Positions 1-8,416 of a stretch of DNA of 64,000 nucleotides are shown here, in pieces (the stretch's first letter is position 1; each line of letters opens with the position of its first letter). The translations under genes were made by a program, and so were the position numbers. The notes below the pieces were generated by a model. That model was given only the letters and a program-made list of their open reading frames with translations, made no database searches and was not told where the DNA came from. This DNA comes from Bog-473 sp049513455 (GTDB lineage Bacteria; Actinomycetota; Acidimicrobiia; Acidimicrobiales; RAAP-2), in the NCBI GenBank assembly GCA_049513455.1, contig JBEKWB010000005.1, forward strand, positions 32,775-96,774. Reading direction: 5' to 3'.

Positions 1-1
1 T

Positions 2-349
2 CCACTGCGCTTCCTCCTCGGCATTTTGGCAGAGGTTCGCAAGGACGGCCTGGTGACCAGCCAACGCGGCGCCGACGGGGGATACACATTCCGCCGCCCG
101 CCCGACGAGATCACCCTGGCCGATGTGATTCGGGCCGTCGACGGTCCTCTGGCCCAGGTGGGCGATGACCGGCCCGGCGAGGTCACCTACGTGGGCGCCG
201 CCGCGGTCCTGACCGACGTGTGGGTCGCCGTACGGGCCAATCTGCGGGCCGTGCTCGAAAAAGTCACCCTGGCCGACCTGGCCGCCGGGAAGCTTCCACT
301 CTCGGTCAAGAGGCTGACCGAGGACCCCGATACGTGGGAACCGCATTGA
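2..349 (+). CDS. Rrf2-family transcriptional regulator, C-terminal part (5' end outside window)
   Basis: The frame is open from base 2, so the start codon lies before the window. The visible part holds the end of the winged helix and the wing typical of Rrf2 proteins (LVTSQRGADGGYTFRRP, then EITLADVIRAVDG) and a short C-terminal helix. No cysteine is present in the visible part, unlike the Fe-S sensors IscR and NsrR, so it resembles the CymR type that governs cysteine and sulfur supply (family knowledge). It sits next to an organosulfur island with repeated operator-like motifs and is the natural candidate for its regulator; that link is inference. The missing N-terminal half contains the recognition helix. 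Confidence 0.85.
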   Translation, partial: PLRFLLGILAEVRKDGLVTSQRGADGGYTFRRPPDEITLADVIRAVDGPLAQVGDDRPGEVTYVGAAAVLTDVWVAVRANLRAVLEKVTLADLAAGKLPLSVKRLTEDPDTWEPH

Positions 350-359
350 GGGCACCGGG

Positions 360-1442
360 CTACGCGACCTGGGAGCGGGGGTCGCCGGTCTGCTCTCGCA
401 CCAGCCCGATGATGTTGGCGTAGTCGATGGCATCGCCCTCGGGGTCATACCCACGAATGAGCAGGGTCGTCACGCCGATAGCCACATACTCGAGGAGCGC
501 CTCGGCAATCTGTTCGTAACTCCCCACCAGCGCGGTGGAATTGCCCGCTGCGGTCGGCGTCTTCGCCAGCGGCGTCCACAGCCGCTTGTCGTGGATCTCC
601 GCCTCGTCGGCGAACCGCCGCAGTCGTTGCGAGCCTTCCGACCCGCTCGGATCGATACGCCGCGCCTGCGCGCCGCGCGCCTGCTCCACCTCGAGGATCC
701 CGTGTGCTCGCTCCCAGGCCTCCTCCTCGGTGCTGGCCGCGATCGGGCGTACGCTCACGCTGAACCGGGGCGACCTGCCGTGAGGCGCGGCGGCCTGTCG
801 CACCGCCGCGATGCGATCGGCGATAGCCGCCAGGGGCTCGCCCCAGAAGGCATAGACATCGGCGTGCTTTCCGCCCACCGCCACTGCGTCGTCCGAGGCG
901 CCGGCGAAGTAGACCGGCAGGCTGCCACCGGGTGGGCGTAGCCCCGACCGGCCCCCCGCCACCCGATAGAACTCGCCGTCATAGTCAAATGGCTCTGCGG
1001 ATCGCCACTCGAGCTTGACCACGTCGAGGAACTCGTCGGAACGGCGGTATCTGGTCGATTTGTCCGACGGGTCTCCATCGCGGAGCTGGTCGGCGTCATC
1101 GCCGCCGCTGATGATGTGCATTGCCACCCGCCCGGGGTGAAAGGCCTCCAGGGTGGCGTACTGACGGGCCGCGACGGTCGGAGAGACGAACCCGGGACGA
1201 TGGGCCAACAGGACTCCGAGCTCTGACGTCACGGTCAACACCTGATTGGCCACGCTGAAGCCGTCAGGAGAGCTCGACGAGTGGCCGACCAGGAGACGGT
1301 CAAAACCGGACTCCTCGTGGAACCGGGCCATGCGGGCCGGATAGTCGGGATCAGTGGCCAGGGCGGACGAACCGAGGCCCCCCGGAGAGGAGGCATCGCG
1401 CAGGGACCCGTTCACCAACGAGCCGATGAACTCTATTGCCAT
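360..1442 (-). CDS. LLM-class flavin-dependent monooxygenase, SsuD-like
   Basis: A 360-residue luciferase-like TIM-barrel protein related to alkanesulfonate monooxygenase SsuD, which uses reduced FMN and O2 to release sulfite from alkanesulfonates. Family signatures visible are SGFDRLLVGHSSSSPDGF near the N terminus, LLAHRPGF, the strand-turn MHIISGGDDADQLRDGD, and the C-terminal GNSTALVGSYEQIA loop. The ATG at 1442 is preferred over upstream in-frame starts because a GGGGAGGGGAG ribosome site lies just before it. It is the last gene after the ABC transporter genes on the same strand. The gene at 8417 is a close paralogue (about two thirds identical by eye), so the two flank the transporter and its divergent promoter. 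The exact substrate is unknown. Confidence 0.85.
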   Translation of the reverse strand: MAIEFIGSLVNGSLRDASSPGGLGSSALATDPDYPARMARFHEESGFDRLLVGHSSSSPDGFSVANQVLTVTSELGVLLAHRPGFVSPTVAARQYATLEAFHPGRVAMHIISGGDDADQLRDGDPSDKSTRYRRSDEFLDVVKLEWRSAEPFDYDGEFYRVAGGRSGLRPPGGSLPVYFAGASDDAVAVGGKHADVYAFWGEPLAAIADRIAAVRQAAAPHGRSPRFSVSVRPIAASTEEEAWERAHGILEVEQARGAQARRIDPSGSEGSQRLRRFADEAEIHDKRLWTPLAKTPTAAGNSTALVGSYEQIAEALLEYVAIGVTTLLIRGYDPEGDAIDYANIIGLVREQTGDPRSQVA

Positions 1443-1493
1443 GTCACTCACTCCCCTCCCCGTTGTCGCTGCGGGTTGCACGCGAGCGGGCTC

Positions 1494-2570
1494 TCATGAC
1501 GACTGCGAGATCGCCAGTGCCTCGGACCTCCACGAGTCGGAGTGATGGCAGGAGACGCTCCACCCCCGCTCCAGTTCGACCGAGGGCGGGGTCTCGTAAC
1601 GGCACTGCTCGGTGACGAATGGGCACCGGTGGGCGAACACGCAGCCCGCCGCGCCCACCGGGTCGTCCCCTTCTCCATCGGCCCTGCGGAGCCGCTCGAC
1701 CGGTATATCGAAACTCCAACGAGCCCGGCTGACGCTGGGGGCAGAAGCGATGAGCAACGCCGTGTAGGGATGGCGGGGCGAGGCAAAGATGCTCTCGAGC
1801 GGTCCCTCCTCTACGATCCGGCCCTGATAGAGCACGGCGACACGGTCGGCGATCCCGGCCAGGCTGGCCAGGTCGTGGGAGATCACGACCATGGCCAACG
1901 ACAGCCTGTCGCGCAACTCCCCGAGGATGCGCAGGACGTAGTTGCGCGTCGAGGCGTCGAGGGCGCTGACCGGCTCGTCGCACACCAACAACCGGGGATT
2001 CATGACCACTGCCCGAGCGATGGCCAGTCGCTGACGCTGGCCGCCGGAGATCTGACCGGGGCGGCGGGTGACAGCCAAGTCCAACCCGACCATCCGAAGC
2101 GCCTCGGCGGCCGCGACCCGCCGCTCGTCGGTACGGAGGGCGCCCTGGATGACCAGTCCTTCCTCCACGATCCTCACCACGGTGAAGTCGGGGTCCAGCG
2201 AGCGCAGGGGGTCTTGAAAGACCAACTGCATGCGGCCACTGCGCCGCAACGCGCGCCGCGGCCGACCACGCAACCGGGAGATCTCCTCGCCGTCAAGCTC
2301 GATCCGCCCGGCCACCGGCCTTACCAGTCCCATGATGGTGCGGGCCAAGGTGGTCTTCCCCGAGCCGGTCTCGCCGATTACGCCCAGAATTTCGCCCTGG
2401 TGCACCTCCAAGCTGACCTCGTCGAGGATTCGATGGCCCCCCACCTTGTGCGTGGCCCGTCGTGCGCCGTGAAGGCGCACGGTCACGGAGTCCACCCGCA
2501 ACACCGGGGACGACGGCGCATTGCTCGGTTGTGCCGCCCCGGTGGCCTGTCCGCGCTCGGTGACGGTCAC
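1494..2570 (-). CDS. ABC transporter ATP-binding protein, DppF/OppF type
   Basis: 358 residues, cytoplasmic ATPase of a peptide/nickel-type importer. Walker A GETGSGKT at residues 66-73, signature SGGQRQR at 175-181, Walker B LLVCDE at 194-199, and a cysteine-containing C-terminal oligopeptide-transporter tail (CVFAHRCPFVTEQC), which is typical of DppD/DppF subunits. Its ATG overlaps the stop of the upstream ATPase gene by four bases (ATGA), so the two are translationally coupled. The neighbours on the same strand are the second ATPase, two permeases and a binding protein, forming a complete importer next to SsuD-like genes. The likely cargo is a small organosulfur compound or thiol peptide rather than a nutrient peptide; that is inference from context. 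Confidence 0.92.
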   Translation of the reverse strand: MTVTERGQATGAAQPSNAPSSPVLRVDSVTVRLHGARRATHKVGGHRILDEVSLEVHQGEILGVIGETGSGKTTLARTIMGLVRPVAGRIELDGEEISRLRGRPRRALRRSGRMQLVFQDPLRSLDPDFTVVRIVEEGLVIQGALRTDERRVAAAEALRMVGLDLAVTRRPGQISGGQRQRLAIARAVVMNPRLLVCDEPVSALDASTRNYVLRILGELRDRLSLAMVVISHDLASLAGIADRVAVLYQGRIVEEGPLESIFASPRHPYTALLIASAPSVSRARWSFDIPVERLRRADGEGDDPVGAAGCVFAHRCPFVTEQCRYETPPSVELERGWSVSCHHSDSWRSEALAISQSS

Positions 2571-3613
2571 GAGCCCGTACCGATCAGGGCCAGCTCATCG
2601 ACCCGCACGCACCGGGCCCAGCGACCGGGCGACACGTCGGACAAGGGCACGGGACCGGCCGAACAACGATCCTCTTCGTAGGGGCAACGGCCGGCGAAAC
2701 GGCAACCGGATCGGGACTCCCCTACCGCGGGCGGCTGGCCCGGAATGACCTCGAGGTCGTCTTCCCGGGCGGCCAGCGAGCCCACCCGGAGGAGGGCCTC
2801 GGTATAGGGGTGGCGGGGATGGGAGATGATGTCGTCGCGCTCGCCGACCTCGACGACCTCACCGGCATAGAACACGACAATCCGGTCGCACAACTCGGCC
2901 ACCACAGCCAGGTCGTGCGAGACGAACAGCACGGACATCCCCAAATCGTCTTTCAGTTTGCGCAACAGATCCACCACCTCGGACTGGGTGGTGACGTCGA
3001 GAGCCGTGGTGGCTTCGTCGGCCACAATGAGGTCGGGGTTGCAGGAGATCGCAATGGCGATCAGGACGCGCTGCATCATCCCGCCGGAGAGTTCGGCCGG
3101 GATCTGGTGGTACACGTGTTCCGGTCGGTGCAGACCCATGGACGACAGGAGCTCGAGGGCGCGGTGCCGCGCCGCCTGGCGGGACAGGCCCCCTTTGACC
3201 CGTAAGACCTCGGCCAGCTGGCGGCCGACCGGTAGGGAGGGGTTGAGGTAGGAGGCGGGATCCTGAAATATCGCCCCGAGGCGGGACCCGTGGATCGCTT
3301 CCCACTGTTTGGGCTCCCATTTGGTCACATCGACACCGTCAAAGGTGATGGAACCCTTCGACACCTCACATCCGGGAGGAAGGACCCCCAGCACGGCCCG
3401 GCACGTCAGTGTCTTGCCGCTCCCCGACTCACCGACCAGACCGATCGCCTCGCCCCGGCCGACCCGGAACGACGCCGCCTGCACCGCCTCGACGCGTCCC
3501 GCCGCGGTCGGGACCGTGATCGCCAGGCCGTCGACCTCCAGAATTGGATGGCCCAGGGGCCTTTCCAATGGAGCTTCCAACGCGACGTCCAAGGGCTTCT
3601 CGATCACGCTCAT
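2567..3613 (-). CDS. ABC transporter ATP-binding protein, DppD/OppD type
   Basis: 348 residues, the partner ATPase of the importer. Walker A GESGSGKT at residues 61-68, signature SGGMMQR at 176-182, Walker B LIVADE at 195-200, and the C-terminal oligopeptide-transporter extension (SGCRFAGRCPYEEDRC). The SGGMMQR variant is common in DppD subunits. The gene follows the DppC-type permease after about 50 bases and overlaps the DppF-type gene by four bases. The order binding protein, DppB, DppC, DppD, DppF on one strand is the classic Dpp/Gsi layout. Confidence 0.92.
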   Translation of the reverse strand: MSVIEKPLDVALEAPLERPLGHPILEVDGLAITVPTAAGRVEAVQAASFRVGRGEAIGLVGESGSGKTLTCRAVLGVLPPGCEVSKGSITFDGVDVTKWEPKQWEAIHGSRLGAIFQDPASYLNPSLPVGRQLAEVLRVKGGLSRQAARHRALELLSSMGLHRPEHVYHQIPAELSGGMMQRVLIAIAISCNPDLIVADEATTALDVTTQSEVVDLLRKLKDDLGMSVLFVSHDLAVVAELCDRIVVFYAGEVVEVGERDDIISHPRHPYTEALLRVGSLAAREDDLEVIPGQPPAVGESRSGCRFAGRCPYEEDRCSAGPVPLSDVSPGRWARCVRVDELALIGTGS

Positions 3614-3663
3614 GGCGCACTCCTCCCTCTTCTTCGGTCCGTCCGGTGCTCCTCATGGCGCAT

Positions 3664-4578
3664 TTACGCCACCTCCTCGGCCGCCAGGTCAGCCGGCGCG
3701 GCCAGCGGTGCCGCAACCTCATCAGTGCGGAGCACCCTGTTCCCGACCAGTCGCACCACCGTGCCGGTCACACCGGTCGCGTCACGCAGGCCATCTGCGA
3801 TGATGCCGAGCGACGCGACGACGACAACGATGGCGAGCCCGGGAAAGATCGCAGCCCACGGATCGTTCGAGAGGTACTGCAGATCCTCGGAGAGCATCCC
3901 GCCCCACGTGGGGAGCGGTGGCTGGGCTCCGATCCCGAGGAAGGCGAGACTGGACACGAGCAGGATACCCAACGCCAGCGACTGCGCGGTGGTGACGGCG
4001 ACCGTCGGCAATACCTTCTTCCACACGTGGGTGGTGATGACCCTTCGACGCGAAGCACCGAAGAGCTGGGCGGCCTCCACGTACTGATTCTTGGCGTAGC
4101 CGAGGGTCGCGGCGCGGGTGATACGGAAGAACATCGGGATGAAGATGACACCGATGCCCGCCATGGCCACGTTCTGCTGTTCACCGAGTATGGCCACGAA
4201 CCCCATGGCCAGCACGAGCGGTGGGAAGCACATGAGCGAATCGATCAGCCGCATCACGGCATACTCGGACCACTTGGCCAAGAACACCGACAAGATGCCG
4301 GGGACGACGCCGCCGACCACGCCGATCGCCACCGCCTCAATAGCCCCGACGAAGGTGACCCGGGTACCCAGGATCAACCGGGCCAGGGTGTCGCGGCCCA
4401 GGTCATCGGTGCCCAGGAGATGTTGCCAACTCGGCGTGGCCAACAGCTTGGCCCCCTGCGTATACGGGCTCGTCGGAAGTAGGAAGTTGGCGAAGATCGC
4501 CACCAGGACCAAGAAGGCGAATATGACACCGGCGATCTTGGTGGCTCGGCTGGAGAAGGTACGGCGGAAGAGATCCAT
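3664..4578 (-). CDS. ABC transporter permease, DppC type
   Basis: 304 residues, inner-membrane channel subunit. The N terminus MDLFRRTFSSRATK leads into a hydrophobic helix (IAGVIFAFLVLVAIFANFLLP), followed by a short external segment and the HLLGTDDLGRDTLARLILGTR motif that is highly characteristic of DppC-like permeases. The binding-protein-dependent transport loop (EAAQLFGASRRRVITTHVWKKVLP) contacts the ATPases. About six helices are visible. It starts six bases after the stop of the DppB-type gene. The last 40 residues after the final helix form a hydrophilic tail of unknown role. Confidence 0.92.
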   Translation of the reverse strand: MDLFRRTFSSRATKIAGVIFAFLVLVAIFANFLLPTSPYTQGAKLLATPSWQHLLGTDDLGRDTLARLILGTRVTFVGAIEAVAIGVVGGVVPGILSVFLAKWSEYAVMRLIDSLMCFPPLVLAMGFVAILGEQQNVAMAGIGVIFIPMFFRITRAATLGYAKNQYVEAAQLFGASRRRVITTHVWKKVLPTVAVTTAQSLALGILLVSSLAFLGIGAQPPLPTWGGMLSEDLQYLSNDPWAAIFPGLAIVVVVASLGIIADGLRDATGVTGTVVRLVGNRVLRTDEVAAPLAAPADLAAEEVA

Positions 4579-4584
4579 GACCCC

Positions 4585-5625
4585 TCAGACCTTCGTGCCC
4601 GGACGGAGCCAACCCAAAATGGCGTTGACGATCAGATTCGTCACCAGGGTGAAGATGATGAGGACGATGATCACACCCTGAATGACCGGCATATCCTTTC
4701 CCTGGGCGCCCTCGAGCGCGAACTGGCCCAACCCGGGCAGACCGAAGACGGTCTCGGCGATGATGGCGCCCCCGATGAGTTGGGGGACGTACAAGCCCAG
4801 CGACGCCACTGCCGGGCCCGAGGCGTTCCGGAGCGCATGGCGCAGCAGGACCCGGTTGCGGGGAAGGCCCCGGACCACCGCCCCCACCACGTAGTTCTGG
4901 TCCAACTCCTCCACCAGTGCAGTCCGGAGCTGACGGGCGATGCCCGCGGCCGGTATCACCGCCAGGGAGAAGGAGGGCAGGATGGCATGCTGCAGCCACC
5001 CGGGGAAGTCCCCGGACGGGCCCACATAGCCTCCGGACGGCAGGAGGTGGAAGACCACCGCGAAGACGATGATGAGCAACATGGCCAACCAGAACTCGGG
5101 GATGGACGTGCCGAGTGAGGCCATCGCGGTGACGCCACGGTCGATCCACCGACCTCTGTTCCGGGCGGCGATGATGCCGCCGGTGAACCCGAGGACCAAC
5201 GCCAGAATGATGGCCAACGTGGCGATGGACAGGTCGACCGGGAACCGTTGACCGATGCTGTACGCGACGGAGATGTGGGTGAAGTAGGAATCGCCGAGAT
5301 TGCCGTGAAGGGCGCGGGAGAACCACGTCCAGTACTGGTCGACAAAGGGCTTGTTGGTCCCGAGCGCCACCGCCAACCGGTGGATCTCCGCCGGTGTCCC
5401 GTTCTCCCCCAGTATCTGGTCAGCGGCGTTGATCGGGGTCAGATAGAGCAACAGGTACGTGAGCGACGTACTGACAAAGGCGACGATGGCCACCGAGGCC
5501 AGCGTGCTCACACCCCGGAGAAGGAGTCCGCGAGCCCGCAGAAATGCTTCGGACGACTCCCGCCGACCCCCAGCGGGCGCCACGATCCCCGATGTCCTCG
5601 TCGGTGCGATGGTGGTGATGGCCAT
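4585..5625 (-). CDS. ABC transporter permease, DppB type
   Basis: 346 residues, the second channel subunit. After about 35 hydrophilic residues comes a first helix (TLASVAIVAFVSTSLTYLLLYL), then the periplasmic segment with the family motif PFVDQYWTWFSRALHGNLGDSYF, further helices, and the coupling loop (VRGLPRNRVLLRHALRNASGPAVA). The terminal GQFALEGAQGKDMPVIQG segment and last helix are typical of DppB. The N-terminal extension is a little longer than usual, and the ATG after a GAGG-containing leader is taken as start. It lies downstream of the binding-protein gene, separated from it by a strong hairpin. Confidence 0.92.
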   Translation of the reverse strand: MAITTIAPTRTSGIVAPAGGRRESSEAFLRARGLLLRGVSTLASVAIVAFVSTSLTYLLLYLTPINAADQILGENGTPAEIHRLAVALGTNKPFVDQYWTWFSRALHGNLGDSYFTHISVAYSIGQRFPVDLSIATLAIILALVLGFTGGIIAARNRGRWIDRGVTAMASLGTSIPEFWLAMLLIIVFAVVFHLLPSGGYVGPSGDFPGWLQHAILPSFSLAVIPAAGIARQLRTALVEELDQNYVVGAVVRGLPRNRVLLRHALRNASGPAVASLGLYVPQLIGGAIIAETVFGLPGLGQFALEGAQGKDMPVIQGVIIVLIIFTLVTNLIVNAILGWLRPGTKV

Positions 5626-5721
5626 GGGCGATCCCCTCGATACCTCTCTTTGATGTTGCCCTTTGCTTCCTGACGACCCTGCTCTGCTGTCGGTGACCCG
5701 ATGGCGTCCCGGAGAGGAGGC

Positions 5722-5758
5722 CCGGCACGGAGCGAGATGACGTCCCGCTCCGTGCCGG
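5722..5758 (-). promoter_or_regulatory. 13-bp perfect hairpin between binding-protein and permease genes
   Basis: Stem CCGGCACGGAGCG at 5722-5734 pairs exactly with CGCTCCGTGCCGG at 5746-5758, with an 11-base loop. It begins six bases after the stop of the binding-protein gene (read on the minus strand) and lies before the DppB-type gene. No T-run follows. In other importers such intercistronic hairpins act as partial terminators or protect the upstream message, so that the binding protein is made in excess over the membrane subunits; that role is inferred here. Confidence 0.7.
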
Positions 5759-5763
5759 ACGCC

Positions 5764-7320
5764 TCAGCTTCCGATCTTCACTCCTTGGAACTGCTCGTAG
5801 TCGATGTACGGCTGGAGACCCGTGATGTTCTCGGAGTAAGCCAGGATGTCCGGGGTGCTGTACAAGAAGAGGTTGGCATCGTCCTTTATGCACAGCCCCG
5901 TGACATTTTGGATGGCCTTGGTGTAGGCCGGGGTGCCCACCGGAATCGCCGCCGCCGCCGTGAGCGCGTTGGTCAACGCGGCCGGGGCATCGCGGCCCGG
6001 GTTGAGCAGCCCGGTGGGCCCACATCCCAGGTTCAACATGTCGATAGGCGCTTCCCGGCCGGCGAAGCCGCTGGTGGCAAAGGCCTCCTCGTGGTCCACG
6101 TAGACCAGCGTGGTGTTCTCACTGGCCGGGATCGTGTTGATGGTGGCGGTGATCCCGACGGCCTGCAGTTGGGCCTGAAGCGCCTCGGCCAGTTGCGGCG
6201 GAGGTGATGTCGTGATGGAGATGGTCAGTCCCACGCCGTTCGGGTAACCCGCCTGCTTGAGGAGGCTCTTGGCTTTGGTCGGGTTATACGTGTAGTAGTC
6301 GGCGTACGCCGGGTTGTAGGCCAGGTAGCCGGGCGGTTCGGGCTCATCGTCGACTTTGCCGTACCCGAACGTCTGGCTCGCCACGAGGGACTGGCGATTC
6401 AGTGCGTACCCCACCGCCTCGTCGACGAGCTGGTTGGTGAACGGCCTGATGGTGTTGTTGACCTCGATGTCGGTGACGGCGAAGGTGGGCACCACCTTCA
6501 CGTCGAACCCGGCCTCTTTAGCCGCGGCCACCTGGTTTCCCTGTATCACGGCCAGGTTGGCCTGCCCGCTCTGGAGGGCAGCCAGGATCGACGCCGCGGC
6601 AGTCTCGCCACTCAGATAGATGTTGGCGATATGGATGTCCTGGGCGTCCCAATAGTTGTCGAACTTCACGAAGGTCGCGTCGCCGTCAGGGGTGTAGGAG
6701 GTGAGCTTGAAAGGGCCGGCACCGACCGGATCCGTGGCCAGCGACGCCGGGTTCGAGGCGATGACGGCCGGACTGGCCAAGAACCCGGCCTTGCCGGCGA
6801 GGGTGAGGGGGAGGGAGTAGTCCAACCGGTTCAAGTTGAGCTGGATCACGTCCGTGCTGACCACGGTTTCCGAGGTGATGGCCGTGAGAAGCGAGGCCAC
6901 CAGCGAGCCGGTAGCCGTGCGGGCACGGTCAAAGTTGATCTTCACCGCGTTGGCGTCGACCGGGGTGCCGTCCGAGAACGTCAGATTCGGCCTGATGTTG
7001 AAGGTGAGCGTCAAGCCGCTCTTCGAGAACGACCACGAAGAGGCCAGGTCCGGCTCGAGCCCTCCGGTCTGGTTGAGCCGGGTCAAACCGGCATAGGCCA
7101 GGCTCAACACGCCCACATCATGGCCGGCTTGCGAGAACACCGGATCCCACGATGTGGGGAGATCCTGCCCGTACCACTTGAGCGTGCCGCTCGCGGTCTG
7201 CGCCGAGGCCACACCGCCCTCGCCGAACGTGGTCAGGGTGGAGAACACCGCCAAAGCCACCAAGAGCATGCCTGTCGTCCGCCACATGCCATGGTGGAAT
7301 CTCCTCGTGAAAGAACGCAT
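5764..7320 (-). CDS. ABC transporter substrate-binding protein, family 5 (peptide/nickel type)
   Basis: 518 residues. The start is the ATG at 7320 (MRSFTRR), preceded by an AGGAAAGAG ribosome site; upstream in-frame codons are rejected. A signal peptide is clear: arginine-rich N terminus, hydrophobic stretch (GMLLVALAVFSTLTTF) and a likely signal-peptidase I site at ASA-Q, with no lipobox cysteine. The mature protein has the family-5 pattern: LKWYGQDLPTSWDPVFSQ, then LEPDLASSWSFSKSGLTLTFNIRPNLTFSDGTPVDANAVKINFDRA, and a late two-lobe segment (LKQAGYPNGVGLTI). Such proteins bind peptides, glutathione, nickel chelates and other small organics. Being first in the operon behind a putative operator suggests regulation with the sulfur genes. 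Confidence 0.92.
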   Translation of the reverse strand: MRSFTRRFHHGMWRTTGMLLVALAVFSTLTTFGEGGVASAQTASGTLKWYGQDLPTSWDPVFSQAGHDVGVLSLAYAGLTRLNQTGGLEPDLASSWSFSKSGLTLTFNIRPNLTFSDGTPVDANAVKINFDRARTATGSLVASLLTAITSETVVSTDVIQLNLNRLDYSLPLTLAGKAGFLASPAVIASNPASLATDPVGAGPFKLTSYTPDGDATFVKFDNYWDAQDIHIANIYLSGETAAASILAALQSGQANLAVIQGNQVAAAKEAGFDVKVVPTFAVTDIEVNNTIRPFTNQLVDEAVGYALNRQSLVASQTFGYGKVDDEPEPPGYLAYNPAYADYYTYNPTKAKSLLKQAGYPNGVGLTISITTSPPPQLAEALQAQLQAVGITATINTIPASENTTLVYVDHEEAFATSGFAGREAPIDMLNLGCGPTGLLNPGRDAPAALTNALTAAAAIPVGTPAYTKAIQNVTGLCIKDDANLFLYSTPDILAYSENITGLQPYIDYEQFQGVKIGS

Positions 7321-7405
7321 CGAAATTCTTCTCTTTCCTTCCTGGATGGACCTCTCGGCCGAATTTGTTGGATTTGCGGGACTCACTGCGCTTTTCCGGG
7401 CTCAT

Positions 7406-7421
7406 ACTCTACTGAGTTGAT
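7406..7421. promoter_or_regulatory. Operator-like motif ACTCTACTGAGTTGAT
   Basis: This 16-base string matches ACTCTATAAAGTTGAT at 10664-10679 at 13 positions, including ACTCTA and AGTTGAT in the same spacing. It lies about 90 bases upstream of the binding-protein start. The shared element in front of different sulfur-related operons points to a common repressor or activator, possibly the Rrf2 protein at the left edge. Confidence 0.55.
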
Positions 7422-7593
7422 AAATATGATCGGATTAGTCGTCTTTCTAGTGGATGTGAGCGCACCGGTCAACCCGGCTGACACAATTTCTTCATTCGAG
7501 CGACACGAAAATGCGCGAGCGCGAGGGGGGTCTTCGTAGGGAGCGACGCGGCGAGCAGCCCGCTGTCCACTTGTCGGGAGAGAGAATACACAT

Positions 7594-7611
7594 GTAAGTT
7601 GATAGACTTAC
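7594..7611. promoter_or_regulatory. Perfect inverted repeat GTAAGT-N6-ACTTAC
   Basis: GTAAGT (7594-7599), TGATAG, ACTTAC (7606-7611). The left half and spacer read AAGTTGAT, the core shared with the motifs at 7406 and 10664. It lies 46 bases upstream of the peroxiredoxin start, a typical operator position. Confidence 0.6.
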
Positions 7612-7657
7612 TCGGCATTACTCCCGAGCGGCAGTACTCCTGAGAGGACCCTCACCA

Positions 7658-8338
7658 ATGACAGCGGCGCCGGAACCTTCCCTCAACCAACTCTTCGCCG
7701 ATCTGCACGCCCACCGCGTCAGGACCATGGACCCCGAAGACCTTCAGGTCAACATCGATCAGCGTCAGTTGCTCGAGGACACGGCGGATCGTGCTGCCTT
7801 CGTGCAACCGGGACAGCTCGTCGCCCCGTTTTCCTTGCCCGAGGTACACGGCGGCATCGTCGAACTGGAGCGGTTGCTGACCACCGGTCCCGTGGTCCTG
7901 GTCTTCTTCCGCTTCGAAGGGTGCCCGGCCTGCAACATCGCACTCCCCCACTACCAGCAACACCTGTACCCGGCGCTGCGCCAACTGGGAGCGACACTGG
8001 TCGCCGTCAGCCCGCAGGTCCCCGAAAAGCTCGTTGCCGTAAAGGACCGACTCAACCTCGAATTCCCCGTGGCGACGGACGTGGACAACTGGCTGGCCCG
8101 GAGCTTCGGGATCGTGTTCGCCTCCAGCGAGGCCTCGCAGGCCCACGCGCGAGCCAAGGGCAGCGATCTCGGCGAGACACTGGGGACGGGGAAGTGGGAA
8201 CTCCCCATGCCGACCGTCGTGGTCATCGACCAGGACCGCGTGGTCCGCTTCGCCGACGTCCACCCCGATTGGCTCATCCGCACCGAGGCCCCGGTCGTGA
8301 TCGACGCCGTGCGCCAACTGGTTCCCGTTTCGGCCTGA
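7658..8338 (+). CDS. Peroxiredoxin-like (AhpC/TSA family) protein
   Basis: 226 residues with a thioredoxin-fold AhpC/TSA domain from about residue 50. The redox centre is FEGCPACN, giving a C89-x-x-C92 pair rather than the single peroxidatic cysteine of classical peroxiredoxins, as in the PRX_like2 group. Conserved strands VVLVFFRFEGCPAC and LVAVSPQVPEK, and the ending PTVVVIDQDRVVRFADVHPDW, fit the fold. The first 48 residues are a family-type helical extension. It is the first gene of an operon with two LLM monooxygenases, and may remove peroxide formed by uncoupled flavin enzymes or reduce disulfides released from thiol substrates; both are inferences. Confidence 0.82.
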   Translation: MTAAPEPSLNQLFADLHAHRVRTMDPEDLQVNIDQRQLLEDTADRAAFVQPGQLVAPFSLPEVHGGIVELERLLTTGPVVLVFFRFEGCPACNIALPHYQQHLYPALRQLGATLVAVSPQVPEKLVAVKDRLNLEFPVATDVDNWLARSFGIVFASSEASQAHARAKGSDLGETLGTGKWELPMPTVVVIDQDRVVRFADVHPDWLIRTEAPVVIDAVRQLVPVSA

Positions 8339-8416
8339 ACCGCCTCGCGCTGTCCTCGTCGGATCGGCATTTTTTGGCTCCCCGCCCCCCAAATGGAGTA
8401 ACTGAGAGGAAATCAC

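Larger units (their letters stand above)
7321..7657. promoter_or_regulatory. Divergent promoter region of transporter and peroxiredoxin operons
   Basis: About 337 bases without a convincing gene, lying between the minus-strand transporter operon and the plus-strand peroxiredoxin/LLM operon. It is clearly richer in A+T than its surroundings. Two operator-like elements are visible and listed separately (7406-7421 and 7594-7611). The first also contains ACTC-TACT-GAGT as a small inverted repeat and is followed by GGATTAGTCG, a string partly shared with the motif near 22100. No reliable -10/-35 pair could be assigned by eye. Confidence 0.6.

Noticed and set aside
7443..7539. Short plus-strand frame in the divergent transporter/peroxiredoxin promoter
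   Set aside because: No ribosome site, no gene-like codon bias and it overlaps the regulatory motifs.
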